From Holophaga sp. (lineage in GTDB: Bacteria; Acidobacteriota; Holophagae; Holophagales; Holophagaceae), in the NCBI GenBank assembly GCA_016715205.1, contig JADKBC010000005.1:151922-215921 (forward strand): a stretch of 64,000 nucleotides of DNA, given 5' to 3'. The notes under the pieces were generated by a model that did not search any database, was not told where the DNA came from, and saw only the letters and a program-made list of their open reading frames with translations. The stretch's first letter is position 1. Each line of letters opens with the position of its first letter. The translations under genes were made by a program, and so were the position numbers. This document shows positions 44,682-52,544 of this stretch, piece by piece.

Positions 44682-46433
44682 TCAATCGAAGATATTGATG
44701 AAGTAGGTGTCGAGCTTCCCGGTGCCATCAGGGATGCCGAAGACTCGCACTTTGGCATCGGTGACCAGCTTGGCGGTCCACTGGGCTTCGGTGGTGAGGG
44801 GGGTGACGCTCACGATCATCCCTGCCTTGCTGAATTCCGTGACCAACGGCATGGAGCCCGCGGTGGTGTTCAACTTGACCGTCAGAGTGACTGGCGTGGT
44901 GGCGCCATCGGGGGTGTAGGTCACGTTCATGGTGCCACCGGAGTACGCGCCGCTCACCGTTTGCAGGCCGTTGGAAAGCTGGCTGGGCAGGAACACCGCC
45001 ACCTTGGCGGCCCAGGCATCGTTCAACCAAGTCAGCGTGCTGGCAGCGCGAGCGGCAGGGCCAACGGATGGGGTGGCCTTGGCGATGAAGGCTGCTTTGT
45101 CGGTGGAAGCTGTGGTGGGGAATGTGAAATTCCACCAGGAGAAGGTGCTGTCATAACCCAGGGTGCGGGTGTCCGTGGTGGCATCCATGAAGCGCTTGCT
45201 GTAGGTGAAGCTGGTGGTGTCGGCAGCCGTGATATCACCCTCAAAAACGCCGCGATGGATATCTACAGACGCAGCGACCATGGGAACGGCGAGAGGGTCG
45301 ACCACGGTGACATTGACCTTGAAACCCCGAGCCATGTTGGCAAGGAAGCTCGTGCCAGTACCAATGGCCGTGGTGCCACCCTGGAAGAAGAACTGCGTGT
45401 TCGCGTTGATCTGGATATTGGCTGGAACACCATTTTCACGCAGCACCCGGAGTTGGTTGAGCGTGGTGTCGACCTTGATGACATGACCTTCAGGCATCCA
45501 TTTGGGTAGCTTGGTGGCATCCGCGGAATACCAGACCCGCACGGCGGTGAGGCTGCCATCCGCCTGGAAGCGAGCCGTGGCACGGGCGTACTTGGTGGCC
45601 GTCAGGGTGGTGGGAACGGTAAACGAGGCGTTGGGCACCACCGGTGCGACATCGAGGTCGAAGAACAGGGATTTGTTGGTGGCATCCACCAGCAAGGTCT
45701 TGTCTTTGCCGTGTTCGGTATGGAGCACGAAGGATTTGGCATCCCCCGCAACGGATGTGATCTGACCCCGCATGTGGCGCAGATAGACCTGATTCAGCAC
45801 ATGGTGCGGCTTGTGACGAACCTGAAAGTTCAAGGTGTAGATGGTGGTGCCACCGATGTTATGAGCCACCACAAAGAGGGGATGGCCCAGGTCGAAATCC
45901 ACCTGCACAGCGTTGGGCTGACCGGCCACCACCACCAGTGGGCTGGACAAAGTCACGGGCAAGGTCACCAGTTTGGTGACCGGGTCGGCACCACGGACGA
46001 TGATCTGACCGGCGGGAATCTGGGCGCTGCCATCGGCGGGTATGAGATCGATGTTGGCGGGGTTGCCATCCACCTGGATCACCAGCCGATCGTAGGTTCC
46101 TGCGGGGATCTGGGCCGTGCCGAGGAGCTCCGCCAGTTCATCCAGGTCCACCAGATTCAGCTTGGTGGTGTCGGTGCTGCCATCGTAGACCGTCACACCC
46201 TGGGCGATGGTGCCGCCCGCCGGGATCAGGACCGCCTTGCGGATGATCACGCCAATGTTGGACCACGTGTCGGTGGGAGCATCGGTCACCAGGAAGGAAA
46301 CGGCGCCTGGATCGGGTGTGCCTGCCCCTTGGGTGGTCGTGGTATTGCCCCCGCAGGCGAGGGTGAGGGCCAGGGAACCGATTCCCGCGAAAGCCACTGC
46401 ACCCGAGAAAAACGATTTGGTCATGCGACTCAT
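44682..46433 (-). CDS. DUF4382-domain lipoprotein
   Basis: A protein of 583 residues with a lipoprotein-like signal: basic start, hydrophobic stretch, then 'LALTLAC' with Cys27 followed by Gly-Gly-Asn and a Thr run. The N-terminal 150 residues are a DUF4382 domain ('GAVSFLVTDAPTDTWSN', 'LDELAELLGTAQIPAGTYDRL', quoted in part as 'LLGTAQIPAGTYD'). The rest is beta-rich and contains segments such as 'GVFEGDITAADTTSF' reminiscent of DUF5666-type repeats. No catalytic motif is seen. The ATG at 46433 is preferred since GGAGG precedes it; an ATG 12 bases upstream overlaps that site. Divergent from mqnE. Surface role unknown. Confidence 0.82.
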   Translation of the reverse strand: MSRMTKSFFSGAVAFAGIGSLALTLACGGNTTTTQGAGTPDPGAVSFLVTDAPTDTWSNIGVIIRKAVLIPAGGTIAQGVTVYDGSTDTTKLNLVDLDELAELLGTAQIPAGTYDRLVIQVDGNPANIDLIPADGSAQIPAGQIIVRGADPVTKLVTLPVTLSSPLVVVAGQPNAVQVDFDLGHPLFVVAHNIGGTTIYTLNFQVRHKPHHVLNQVYLRHMRGQITSVAGDAKSFVLHTEHGKDKTLLVDATNKSLFFDLDVAPVVPNASFTVPTTLTATKYARATARFQADGSLTAVRVWYSADATKLPKWMPEGHVIKVDTTLNQLRVLRENGVPANIQINANTQFFFQGGTTAIGTGTSFLANMARGFKVNVTVVDPLAVPMVAASVDIHRGVFEGDITAADTTSFTYSKRFMDATTDTRTLGYDSTFSWWNFTFPTTASTDKAAFIAKATPSVGPAARAASTLTWLNDAWAAKVAVFLPSQLSNGLQTVSGAYSGGTMNVTYTPDGATTPVTLTVKLNTTAGSMPLVTEFSKAGMIVSVTPLTTEAQWTAKLVTDAKVRVFGIPDGTGKLDTYFINIFD

Positions 46434-46571
46434 GATTGCCTCCACCTTGAGGATTGCGACCCCGGCATGGGGTCCACATTTCGCGGATGCAGGTATAGAG
46501 TCCTGACCTCGGGAAAGGGTTTAACCCGGATGAAAAAACTCTGGCGGGTACACTGGAGCTTGGAGAACGCC

Positions 46572-47687
46572 ATGCCCGGCCTGAATTTGCCTCTGCACCG
46601 TTACCTCACCGATGAACGCCTGCTGCCCGTATGCGAAAAGGTGCTGAATGGCCAGCGCCTGAGCTTCGAGGACGGCCTCCTGCTATACGAAACCAAGGAC
46701 CTGACCGGCCTGGGTGCCCTGGCCCACCACGTGCGCCTGCAGAAGCACGGCCTCAAGTCCTACTACGTGGTGAGCCGCCGCCTCTCCTATACCAACATCT
46801 GTTACACCCATTGCCAGTTCTGCGCCTTCCAGGCCAAGCCTGGCGACCCCAGGGCCTACGTGCTCAGTGCCGAGGACATCATCCAGGAACTGGCCAAACC
46901 TGAAAACCTGGGTGTGCGCGAACTGCACATGGTGGCGGGACATTACCCAAAACTGAAAATTGACTACTTTGAAAACCTCTTCCGTTCGGTTAAGGCGCGC
47001 TTCCCGGACATCCACCTCAAGGTTTTCACCATGGTGGAAATGGACTACTACGCCCGGGTTTCTGGCATCAGCGTGGAGGAATTCCTGGATCGCTGCGTGG
47101 CCGCCGGGTTGGAAAGCTGTCCAGGCGGTGGTGCCGAGATCTTCGACGAAGGCATCCGCGAACAAATCTGCATCGGGAAGAAAGAGGCGGATGTCTGGCT
47201 CCGGGTGGCCGAGATCTGCCACCGCAAAGGCATCCCCACCAACTGCACCATGCTCTACGGCCACATCGAGGAGCCCAAACACCGGGTGGACCACTTGCTG
47301 CGCCTGCGGGAATTGCAGGATCGCACCAACGGCTTTCTGGCCTACATTCCGCTGGCCTACCAGATCGAAGACAACGAACTGAGCCGCACCCATGTCATTC
47401 ACGAAACCACGGGCACCCAGGATCTACGCGAAATCGCTGTGGCCCGACTGCTGCTGGATAATGTGCCGCATATCAAGGCCTACTGGGTGATGATCGGGGA
47501 GGGGCTGGCCCAAATTGGTCTCAGCTATGGGGCCGATGATCTGGATGGCACTGTGATCGAAGAGGAAATCGCCCATTTGGCTGGCGCCAAGACCCCCCAA
47601 GGCCTCAGCAAAGGTCATCTGGAACGGCTGATCCTCGAGGCTGGATTTGAACCTTTGGAACGGGACAACTTGTATAAAACTTACTGA
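46572..47687 (+). CDS. mqnE: Aminodeoxyfutalosine synthase MqnE
   Basis: A radical-SAM enzyme of 371 residues with the cluster motif 'CYTHCQFCAF' and the family segments 'LSFEDGLLLYETKDL', 'RELHMVAGHYP', 'CPGGGAEIFDE', 'TNCTMLYGHIE', 'FLAYIPLAYQ' and 'GASDL'-equivalent 'YGADDLDGTV'. MqnE joins SAM-derived adenosine to 3-[(1-carboxyvinyl)oxy]benzoate in the futalosine route to menaquinone. I chose the ATG at 46572 (GGAG six bases before it); an earlier ATG at 46530 adds 14 unrelated residues. The CbcL-like menaquinol oxidase follows after 57 bases on the same strand, which is functionally coherent. Confidence 0.93.
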   Translation: MPGLNLPLHRYLTDERLLPVCEKVLNGQRLSFEDGLLLYETKDLTGLGALAHHVRLQKHGLKSYYVVSRRLSYTNICYTHCQFCAFQAKPGDPRAYVLSAEDIIQELAKPENLGVRELHMVAGHYPKLKIDYFENLFRSVKARFPDIHLKVFTMVEMDYYARVSGISVEEFLDRCVAAGLESCPGGGAEIFDEGIREQICIGKKEADVWLRVAEICHRKGIPTNCTMLYGHIEEPKHRVDHLLRLRELQDRTNGFLAYIPLAYQIEDNELSRTHVIHETTGTQDLREIAVARLLLDNVPHIKAYWVMIGEGLAQIGLSYGADDLDGTVIEEEIAHLAGAKTPQGLSKGHLERLILEAGFEPLERDNLYKTY

Positions 47688-47744
47688 AATCAGGGAAAAT
47701 CCATTTCGGATTCAGGTATCCTCTATTGGACGGAGTGCTTGATT

Positions 47745-49457
47745 ATGTGGACTGTTTTCCTTAGATCTTCCATGTTTGCCCTGCTCGCCGCGGTTTCCTT
47801 GACCGCCCAGGGGCTTTCCGCCGAGGACAAGGGCTGCCTTGCCTGTCATGGCCAAAAGGGCATGACCAAAAAATCAGCCTCGGGCGAAGTGATTGAACTG
47901 CATGTGGACAAGGCCAAGTTTGGCGATTCGGTGCATGCCTCCCTGGGTTGCACGGGCTGTCACTCCGATCTGGCCGGGGGCGATCATCCCGGCAAAGTGG
48001 CGGTTCAACCCGTGTCCTGTGAAGGCTGCCACGCGGAATCGGTAAAAACCTACAACGGCAGCGCCCATGCGGCTGCCCACCGGGCTGGTCGCTATGCGCC
48101 CACCTGTGTGGACTGCCACAGCAAGCACGATATCAAGGGCTCCATGGATAGTGCCTCGCCGGTCTCCCGGAAAAACCTGGGCAAGACCTGCGGCACGTGC
48201 CATGAAGAGGTCGTGAAGGATGTGCTGGAAAGCACCCACGGCCAGGCCATGGCCCGAGGCGTCAAAGAGGCTCCCACTTGCCTGGACTGCCATTCGGACC
48301 ACAAGCTGGAAGCGCTAAAGGGCGCCAGCACCCTCAAGATCGCCGAGCAGGTCTGCAGCCGCTGCCACGCCTCCCAGCGCATGAATTCCAAACTGCATAT
48401 CGCCGGAAACCGGGTTTCCACCTTCTTCGAGAGCTACCACGGCTTGGCAGCGAAGTTGGGTGCCACCAACGCGGCCAATTGCGCCAGTTGCCACGGCTTC
48501 CACCGGATTTTGCCCTCCTCGGATCCAAAGTCCTCGGTGCACCCCGCCAACCTCGTGAACACCTGCCAGAAGTGCCATCCCGGAGCCAATGAGAAATTCA
48601 CAGCCGGACGCATCCACTCGGAAGGCACCGAAGTCGCCACCCTGGGCGACCGTGTCAATAGCTGGGTGAAGCGCGCTTACATCGGCATGATCCTGCTGGT
48701 GGTGGGTGGCATGGCGGCCCACAACCTCTTTGCCTTGTGGCGCAAGGCCCGCTACGCCTACCGCGACCCCGAGCGCACGGTGGTCCGCATGAACCTCCTG
48801 GCCCGCATCCAGCACGGCCTGTTGGCCACCAGCTTCATCTACCTGGTGCTTACGGGATTCGCCTTGAAATACCCTGATTCATGGCTGGGCGATATTTTTG
48901 GCGCCAGCGAAGCCTGGCGGCGCATCGGCCATCGCAGCGCGGCCGTGGTGATGATCGCCCTGTCCTTCTTCCACGTCTTCTTCATGCTCTTTACGCGGGA
49001 CGGGCGGAAATTCGTAAAGGACATGTGGCCTGAAAAGAAGGATCTCTTTGATGTCTTTGTGAACCTGCGCCACTTCCATGATTCCAAGAAGCCCCGCCCT
49101 GAATTCCGCCGCTTTGGCTATGCGGAGAAGGCTGAATACTGGGCCCTGGTCTGGGGCACCATCATCATGGGCGCCACGGGCATCATGCTCTGGGCCAAGA
49201 TGTGGGTCACCCAGTGGTTGCCCCGCTGGATGGTGGATGTGGCCACAACCATCCATCTCTACGAAGCCATCCTTGCCACCCTGGCCATCATTGTGTGGCA
49301 CTTCTACTTCGTGATTTTCGATCCCGATATCTACCCGCTCAATTGGGCCTGGTTCGATGGCCGCGTCAACCGGGAGCACTACCGCGAAGAGCACCCGCTC
49401 GATACGCCAGAGGAAGTGGCTTTCAACGACAAGGCTCACCCCGAAGACGAAGAATAG
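47745..49457 (+). CDS. cbcL: CbcL-like cytochrome: nine c-type hemes fused to a membrane cytochrome b
   Basis: A protein of 570 residues with a signal peptide ending near 'GLSAED'. The periplasmic part (about 30-290) carries exactly nine CxxCH motifs (CLACH, CTGCH, CEGCH, CVDCH, CGTCH, CLDCH, CSRCH, CASCH, CQKCH). It is followed by about five membrane helices with b-heme-type histidines ('RIQHGLLATSF', 'RIGHRSAAVV', 'FFHVFF', 'TTIHLYEA', 'IIVWHFYFV'). Nine c-hemes plus a b-type membrane domain is the known layout of Geobacter CbcL, which passes menaquinol electrons to the periplasm for low-potential Fe(III) and electrode reduction. The ATG at 47745 has CGGAG nine bases before it. The function here is inferred from architecture. 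Confidence 0.87.
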   Translation: MWTVFLRSSMFALLAAVSLTAQGLSAEDKGCLACHGQKGMTKKSASGEVIELHVDKAKFGDSVHASLGCTGCHSDLAGGDHPGKVAVQPVSCEGCHAESVKTYNGSAHAAAHRAGRYAPTCVDCHSKHDIKGSMDSASPVSRKNLGKTCGTCHEEVVKDVLESTHGQAMARGVKEAPTCLDCHSDHKLEALKGASTLKIAEQVCSRCHASQRMNSKLHIAGNRVSTFFESYHGLAAKLGATNAANCASCHGFHRILPSSDPKSSVHPANLVNTCQKCHPGANEKFTAGRIHSEGTEVATLGDRVNSWVKRAYIGMILLVVGGMAAHNLFALWRKARYAYRDPERTVVRMNLLARIQHGLLATSFIYLVLTGFALKYPDSWLGDIFGASEAWRRIGHRSAAVVMIALSFFHVFFMLFTRDGRKFVKDMWPEKKDLFDVFVNLRHFHDSKKPRPEFRRFGYAEKAEYWALVWGTIIMGATGIMLWAKMWVTQWLPRWMVDVATTIHLYEAILATLAIIVWHFYFVIFDPDIYPLNWAWFDGRVNREHYREEHPLDTPEEVAFNDKAHPEDEE

Positions 49458-49570
49458 AAACAGCCTCTGCCCTGCCCCAATGGCCCTGATTCCAGAATCG
49501 GGGCCATTGGACATTCTTGACCATTTCAATCAGGAACTCTAGACTGGACCTTCCTACGGAAGGCTCCCCT

Positions 49571-50074
49571 TTGAAGATCTCGGCCCGCGGTCGGTATTCC
49601 ATGCAAGCCCTCTTTGATCTGGCCCATTACAGCCATGGGCAACCGGTCCCCTTGCACCTCATCGCCCAACGCCAGGAGCTGAGCCTGCCGTTCCTGGAAC
49701 AGATTTTCAACAAGCTCAAAAAGGCCGGGATTGTGGCCAGTGTGCGCGGGCCCAAGGGCGGATATGTGCTGACCCGCCCCTGCAACCAGGTGAGTGTGGG
49801 CGATGTGCTCCGCCTGACCGATAGCAGCTTCTACGCCGTGGCCAAGGAAGATCCCAAAGGTGCCCAGTCGGCGCTTCAGGCGGATGAAAAGATGAATCGC
49901 CTGCTCTGGAAACAGCTCTCCCAGCACATCACGCATTTCATGGACACCGTTTCCCTGGCGGATCTCTGCGTGGAAAGCGGCAGCAATGCCTGCCCCATCT
50001 GCACGTGCCCCAGCTATACCCAGGATGTGGAAGACCAGATCAAGCGCGGCCTCCGCAAGCCCTGCGGGCTCTGA
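49571..50074 (+). CDS. Rrf2-family transcriptional regulator with Fe-S-type cysteines
   Basis: A regulator of 167 residues. The winged helix is typical of IscR/Rrf2: 'RGRYSMQALFDLAHY', 'LSLPFLEQIFNKLKKAGIV', 'SVRGPKGGYVLTRP'. A late cysteine group ('DLCVESGSNACPICTCPSY') has four cysteines, enough for an Fe-S cluster, though spaced differently from E. coli IscR. It starts at a TTG (49571) seven bases after CGGAAGG; the family's N-terminus begins exactly here. Between the CbcL-like gene and ttcA, so it may sense redox or iron-sulfur status for these genes (inference). Confidence 0.87.
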   Translation: MKISARGRYSMQALFDLAHYSHGQPVPLHLIAQRQELSLPFLEQIFNKLKKAGIVASVRGPKGGYVLTRPCNQVSVGDVLRLTDSSFYAVAKEDPKGAQSALQADEKMNRLLWKQLSQHITHFMDTVSLADLCVESGSNACPICTCPSYTQDVEDQIKRGLRKPCGL

Positions 50075-50080
50075 TCCCCT

Positions 50081-50911
50081 ATGTCCAATCCGTGCGCCCT
50101 ACCCTCCCTGGCTCTGCCTCCCACGCCGGAAGACCTGGAGGGTCTGCCCAAGCTGGAAGAGCGTCTGCGTCGTAAAGTCGGCGTCTGCGTCACCGAATAC
50201 GGGCTCATCCAGGACGGTGATCGGATTCTGGTGGGACTATCCGGCGGCAAGGATTCCTGGGTTTGCCTGGATCTGCTGCTTTCACTTCGGAAGCGCGCTC
50301 CCATCAAGTTTGAGGTCCATGGGGTAACCATCGATCCGGGTTTTCCGGGCTACAACCCCGACCGTATCGCCGAGGTATGCGAAAACATGGGCGTACCCCA
50401 TGTGATCCTCCCTGCTCCCATCGATCTGATGGTGCGCAAGAAACCCGAAATCACGCCCTGTGCCATGTGTTCCCGACTGCGTCGGGGCGTGCTCTACACC
50501 TACGCCAAGACCCACGGCTACACCAAGATTGCGCTGGGTCATCATCTGGATGACCTCATTGAAACCCTGCTCATCAACCAGTTTTTTGAGGGACGCCTTT
50601 CCACCATGCCCTTGAAGCTGGTCAGCGACGATGGCGCCAATACCGTGATCCGCCCCCTGGGTACCTGCGAAGAGGAGGATCTCCGCCGCTTCGCCTGGCT
50701 CAAGGGCTATCCCATCGTGCCCTGTGGCTGCCCCTTGTGCGGCGCCTCGGTGCTGGAATCCAGCCGCGCCCAGATCAAGGCCCTGGTGGCCCAGCTCCGG
50801 GAAACCATCCCCGATATCAAGTACTGCATGCTGCGCGCCATGAAAAATGTGAAGACGACCCATCTGCTCGACAAGGACTTGTTGGCGCTTCCCAAGGATT
50901 TTGCCAAGTAG
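50081..50911 (+). CDS. ttcA: TtcA-like tRNA 2-thiocytidine biosynthesis protein
   Basis: An ATP-pyrophosphatase of 276 residues with the PP-loop 'SGGKDS' (54-59), the cysteine pair of 'PCAMCSRLRRG', 'GHHLDDLIETLL' and a second pair in 'CGCPLCGAS'. TtcA thiolates cytidine 32 of tRNAs and needs a 4Fe-4S cluster. It begins 6 bases after the Rrf2 regulator, in the same transcript, consistent with iron-sulfur-linked control. TtcA-like paralogues with other tRNA targets exist, so the exact position modified is not certain. Confidence 0.88.
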   Translation: MSNPCALPSLALPPTPEDLEGLPKLEERLRRKVGVCVTEYGLIQDGDRILVGLSGGKDSWVCLDLLLSLRKRAPIKFEVHGVTIDPGFPGYNPDRIAEVCENMGVPHVILPAPIDLMVRKKPEITPCAMCSRLRRGVLYTYAKTHGYTKIALGHHLDDLIETLLINQFFEGRLSTMPLKLVSDDGANTVIRPLGTCEEEDLRRFAWLKGYPIVPCGCPLCGASVLESSRAQIKALVAQLRETIPDIKYCMLRAMKNVKTTHLLDKDLLALPKDFAK

Positions 50912-50959
50912 CATTTCTGGCCTGATAAGGTGAAGACGTTCATCTTGGCGGAGCTAGTG

Positions 50960-51343
50960 ATGATGACCCTGACGGCAGCGTGGGCCTCCAAGGCCGAGGC
51001 AGATCTGGAAACGGCCCGCCGAGAACTCCATGTGGAGGACCACCCCAATTACGAGGCCGCCTGCTTCCATGCCCAGCAGAGTGCCCTGCGGTATTTGAAG
51101 GCCCGGCTCCTGAAATCCGATACGCCCTTTCCTTCCACCACCCACCTCGTGGTGCTCCTGGAACTGTGCATGAACGAAGAACCCGAGTGGGAGGAATTGC
51201 GCCCCCACCTCCGCTCCCTGAATCACCTTGCCGCCCAGCTCGAAGACCCCGAATGCCAGCCCGATGGCCCCACGGCCGCCGAGGCTTATAGCTTGGCCAA
51301 GAGTTTTCGCGACAAAGCACGGCCTTCGCTCGGATTAGACTAA
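50960..51343 (+). CDS. HEPN-domain protein
   Basis: A small helical protein of 127 residues with the HEPN segment 'ACFHAQQSALRYLKARLL' and the N-terminal helix 'KAEADLETARREL'. The C-terminal helix lacks the RX4-6H ribonuclease motif (only 'RSLNH' is seen), so RNase activity is doubtful. No MNT nucleotidyltransferase partner is adjacent, unlike HEPN/MNT toxin-antitoxin pairs. The ATG at 50960 has GGAG six bases before it; a GTG at 50930 is less likely. Follows ttcA by 48 bases and abuts the convergent methyltransferase gene. Confidence 0.78.
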   Translation: MMTLTAAWASKAEADLETARRELHVEDHPNYEAACFHAQQSALRYLKARLLKSDTPFPSTTHLVVLLELCMNEEPEWEELRPHLRSLNHLAAQLEDPECQPDGPTAAEAYSLAKSFRDKARPSLGLD

Positions 51344-52534
51344 CTACTTCACCCGCAGCCAAAGCCCCTTGAGATAGAACCCTTCTGGGTGGTTCAGGGC
51401 ATAGGGATGATCCGTGGGCTGCCCCAGGTGGGCGAGGACCTGGGCTTCCCGCTGGGCCTCCAGCAGCGCGGTCCACACAGCCTCCTGGAAACGGGTGCGC
51501 TCCAGATGCTGGCTGCAGGAAAAGCACCACAGCATGCCCCCGGGGGCCGTGGCGATGGCGCCCAGGCGAAACACATCCTTGTAGGCCTTGAAGGCCGCGT
51601 CCACATCCTTGCGTTGTTTGGCGAAGGCGGGCGGGTCCACGATCACCCGATCCCAGGATTTCGGGTCCAGGGAACGCATCAATTCGAAGGCGTCCCCCTG
51701 CATCCGCACATGGCGCTCGGGGTCCAGGCCATTCAGGGCCCAGTCGCGGTCGGCCTGGTCCAGGGCGGGCGCAGAGATATCCAAGGTCGCCACTTCCCGG
51801 GCGCCGCCCAACCCAGCGTGAATCGAAAAGCCTCCGGTATACCCGAAGGTGTTGAGCACCCGGCAATCCTTGGAAACGCGCCCAACCGTAAGGCGATGCT
51901 CACGCTGATCAAGAAAGAAACCCGTTTTCTGCCCCTTGAGCAGATCAACGGAGAGTTGGGCTGCGCCTTCACGGATCGTCAGGGGGCCGCCCAGACTACC
52001 CTTCAATAGGCGGTTCACGGGGTCCAACCCTTCTTCCTTACGCCCGGATTGGCTGCGCTCCACAAACACTGTGCAGCCGTCCGCCTTGGCCAATTCGAAA
52101 AGCACGGGCCACCAAGTCTCCCGCAGGATCTCCAATCCGGCCGTGCCCACCTGGATGACCAAGGCCTGGGCATAGCGGTCGATCACCAATCCCGGCAGGA
52201 AATCCCCTTCGCCAAACACCCAGCGGAAACCTGCCTCGGGGCCGTCGTGACCCAGCACCTTGCGCAATTCCAGGGCCGCCCTGAAGCGCTCCTGAAACCA
52301 TTCCGCGTCCAAGGGGCGGTCTTCGAAGCGAAACACGCGCACCGCCAGTGGATTGGTGGGCGACGCCGTGCCCACGCCCAGCACGTTCCCGCTGGCATCC
52401 GCCAATCGCACCACCTTGGCTGTGGGCGGTTCGGCCAGGGCCCCTGAAAACACCCACGGATGCTGCTTGGAAAGCACCGACTCCTTGCCGGGTTTCAGAC
52501 GTAAAACGGGATAGGGCCAGTGCGGAGTTTCCAT
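51344..52534 (-). CDS. RlmI-like class I SAM-dependent rRNA methyltransferase
   Basis: A protein of 396 residues. The N-terminal PUA-like domain (about 10-80, 'HPWVFSGALAE') is followed by an EEHEE-type domain and a Rossmann methyltransferase: 'GQKTGFFLDQREHR' (RlmI hallmark), the SAM loop 'VLNTFGYTGGFSIHAG', and the catalytic motif 'VIVDPPAFAKQRKDV'. RlmI makes 5-methylcytidine 1962 in 23S rRNA; homologues vary in target. The stop abuts the HEPN gene. The YidE-like transporter gene lies upstream on the same strand, 10 bases before, so they are probably co-transcribed. Confidence 0.9.
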   Translation of the reverse strand: METPHWPYPVLRLKPGKESVLSKQHPWVFSGALAEPPTAKVVRLADASGNVLGVGTASPTNPLAVRVFRFEDRPLDAEWFQERFRAALELRKVLGHDGPEAGFRWVFGEGDFLPGLVIDRYAQALVIQVGTAGLEILRETWWPVLFELAKADGCTVFVERSQSGRKEEGLDPVNRLLKGSLGGPLTIREGAAQLSVDLLKGQKTGFFLDQREHRLTVGRVSKDCRVLNTFGYTGGFSIHAGLGGAREVATLDISAPALDQADRDWALNGLDPERHVRMQGDAFELMRSLDPKSWDRVIVDPPAFAKQRKDVDAAFKAYKDVFRLGAIATAPGGMLWCFSCSQHLERTRFQEAVWTALLEAQREAQVLAHLGQPTDHPYALNHPEGFYLKGLWLRVK

Positions 52535-52544
52535 GGTTTCCAGT

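Noticed and set aside
45711..46571. N-terminal extension of MqnE by nearly 290 codons
   Set aside because: It lies antisense to the DUF4382 gene and carries no MqnE-like sequence; the ATG at 46572 has a ribosome site and correct family start.
50960..51343. HEPN/MNT toxin-antitoxin pair
   Set aside because: No MNT nucleotidyltransferase gene on either side and no RX4-6H motif.
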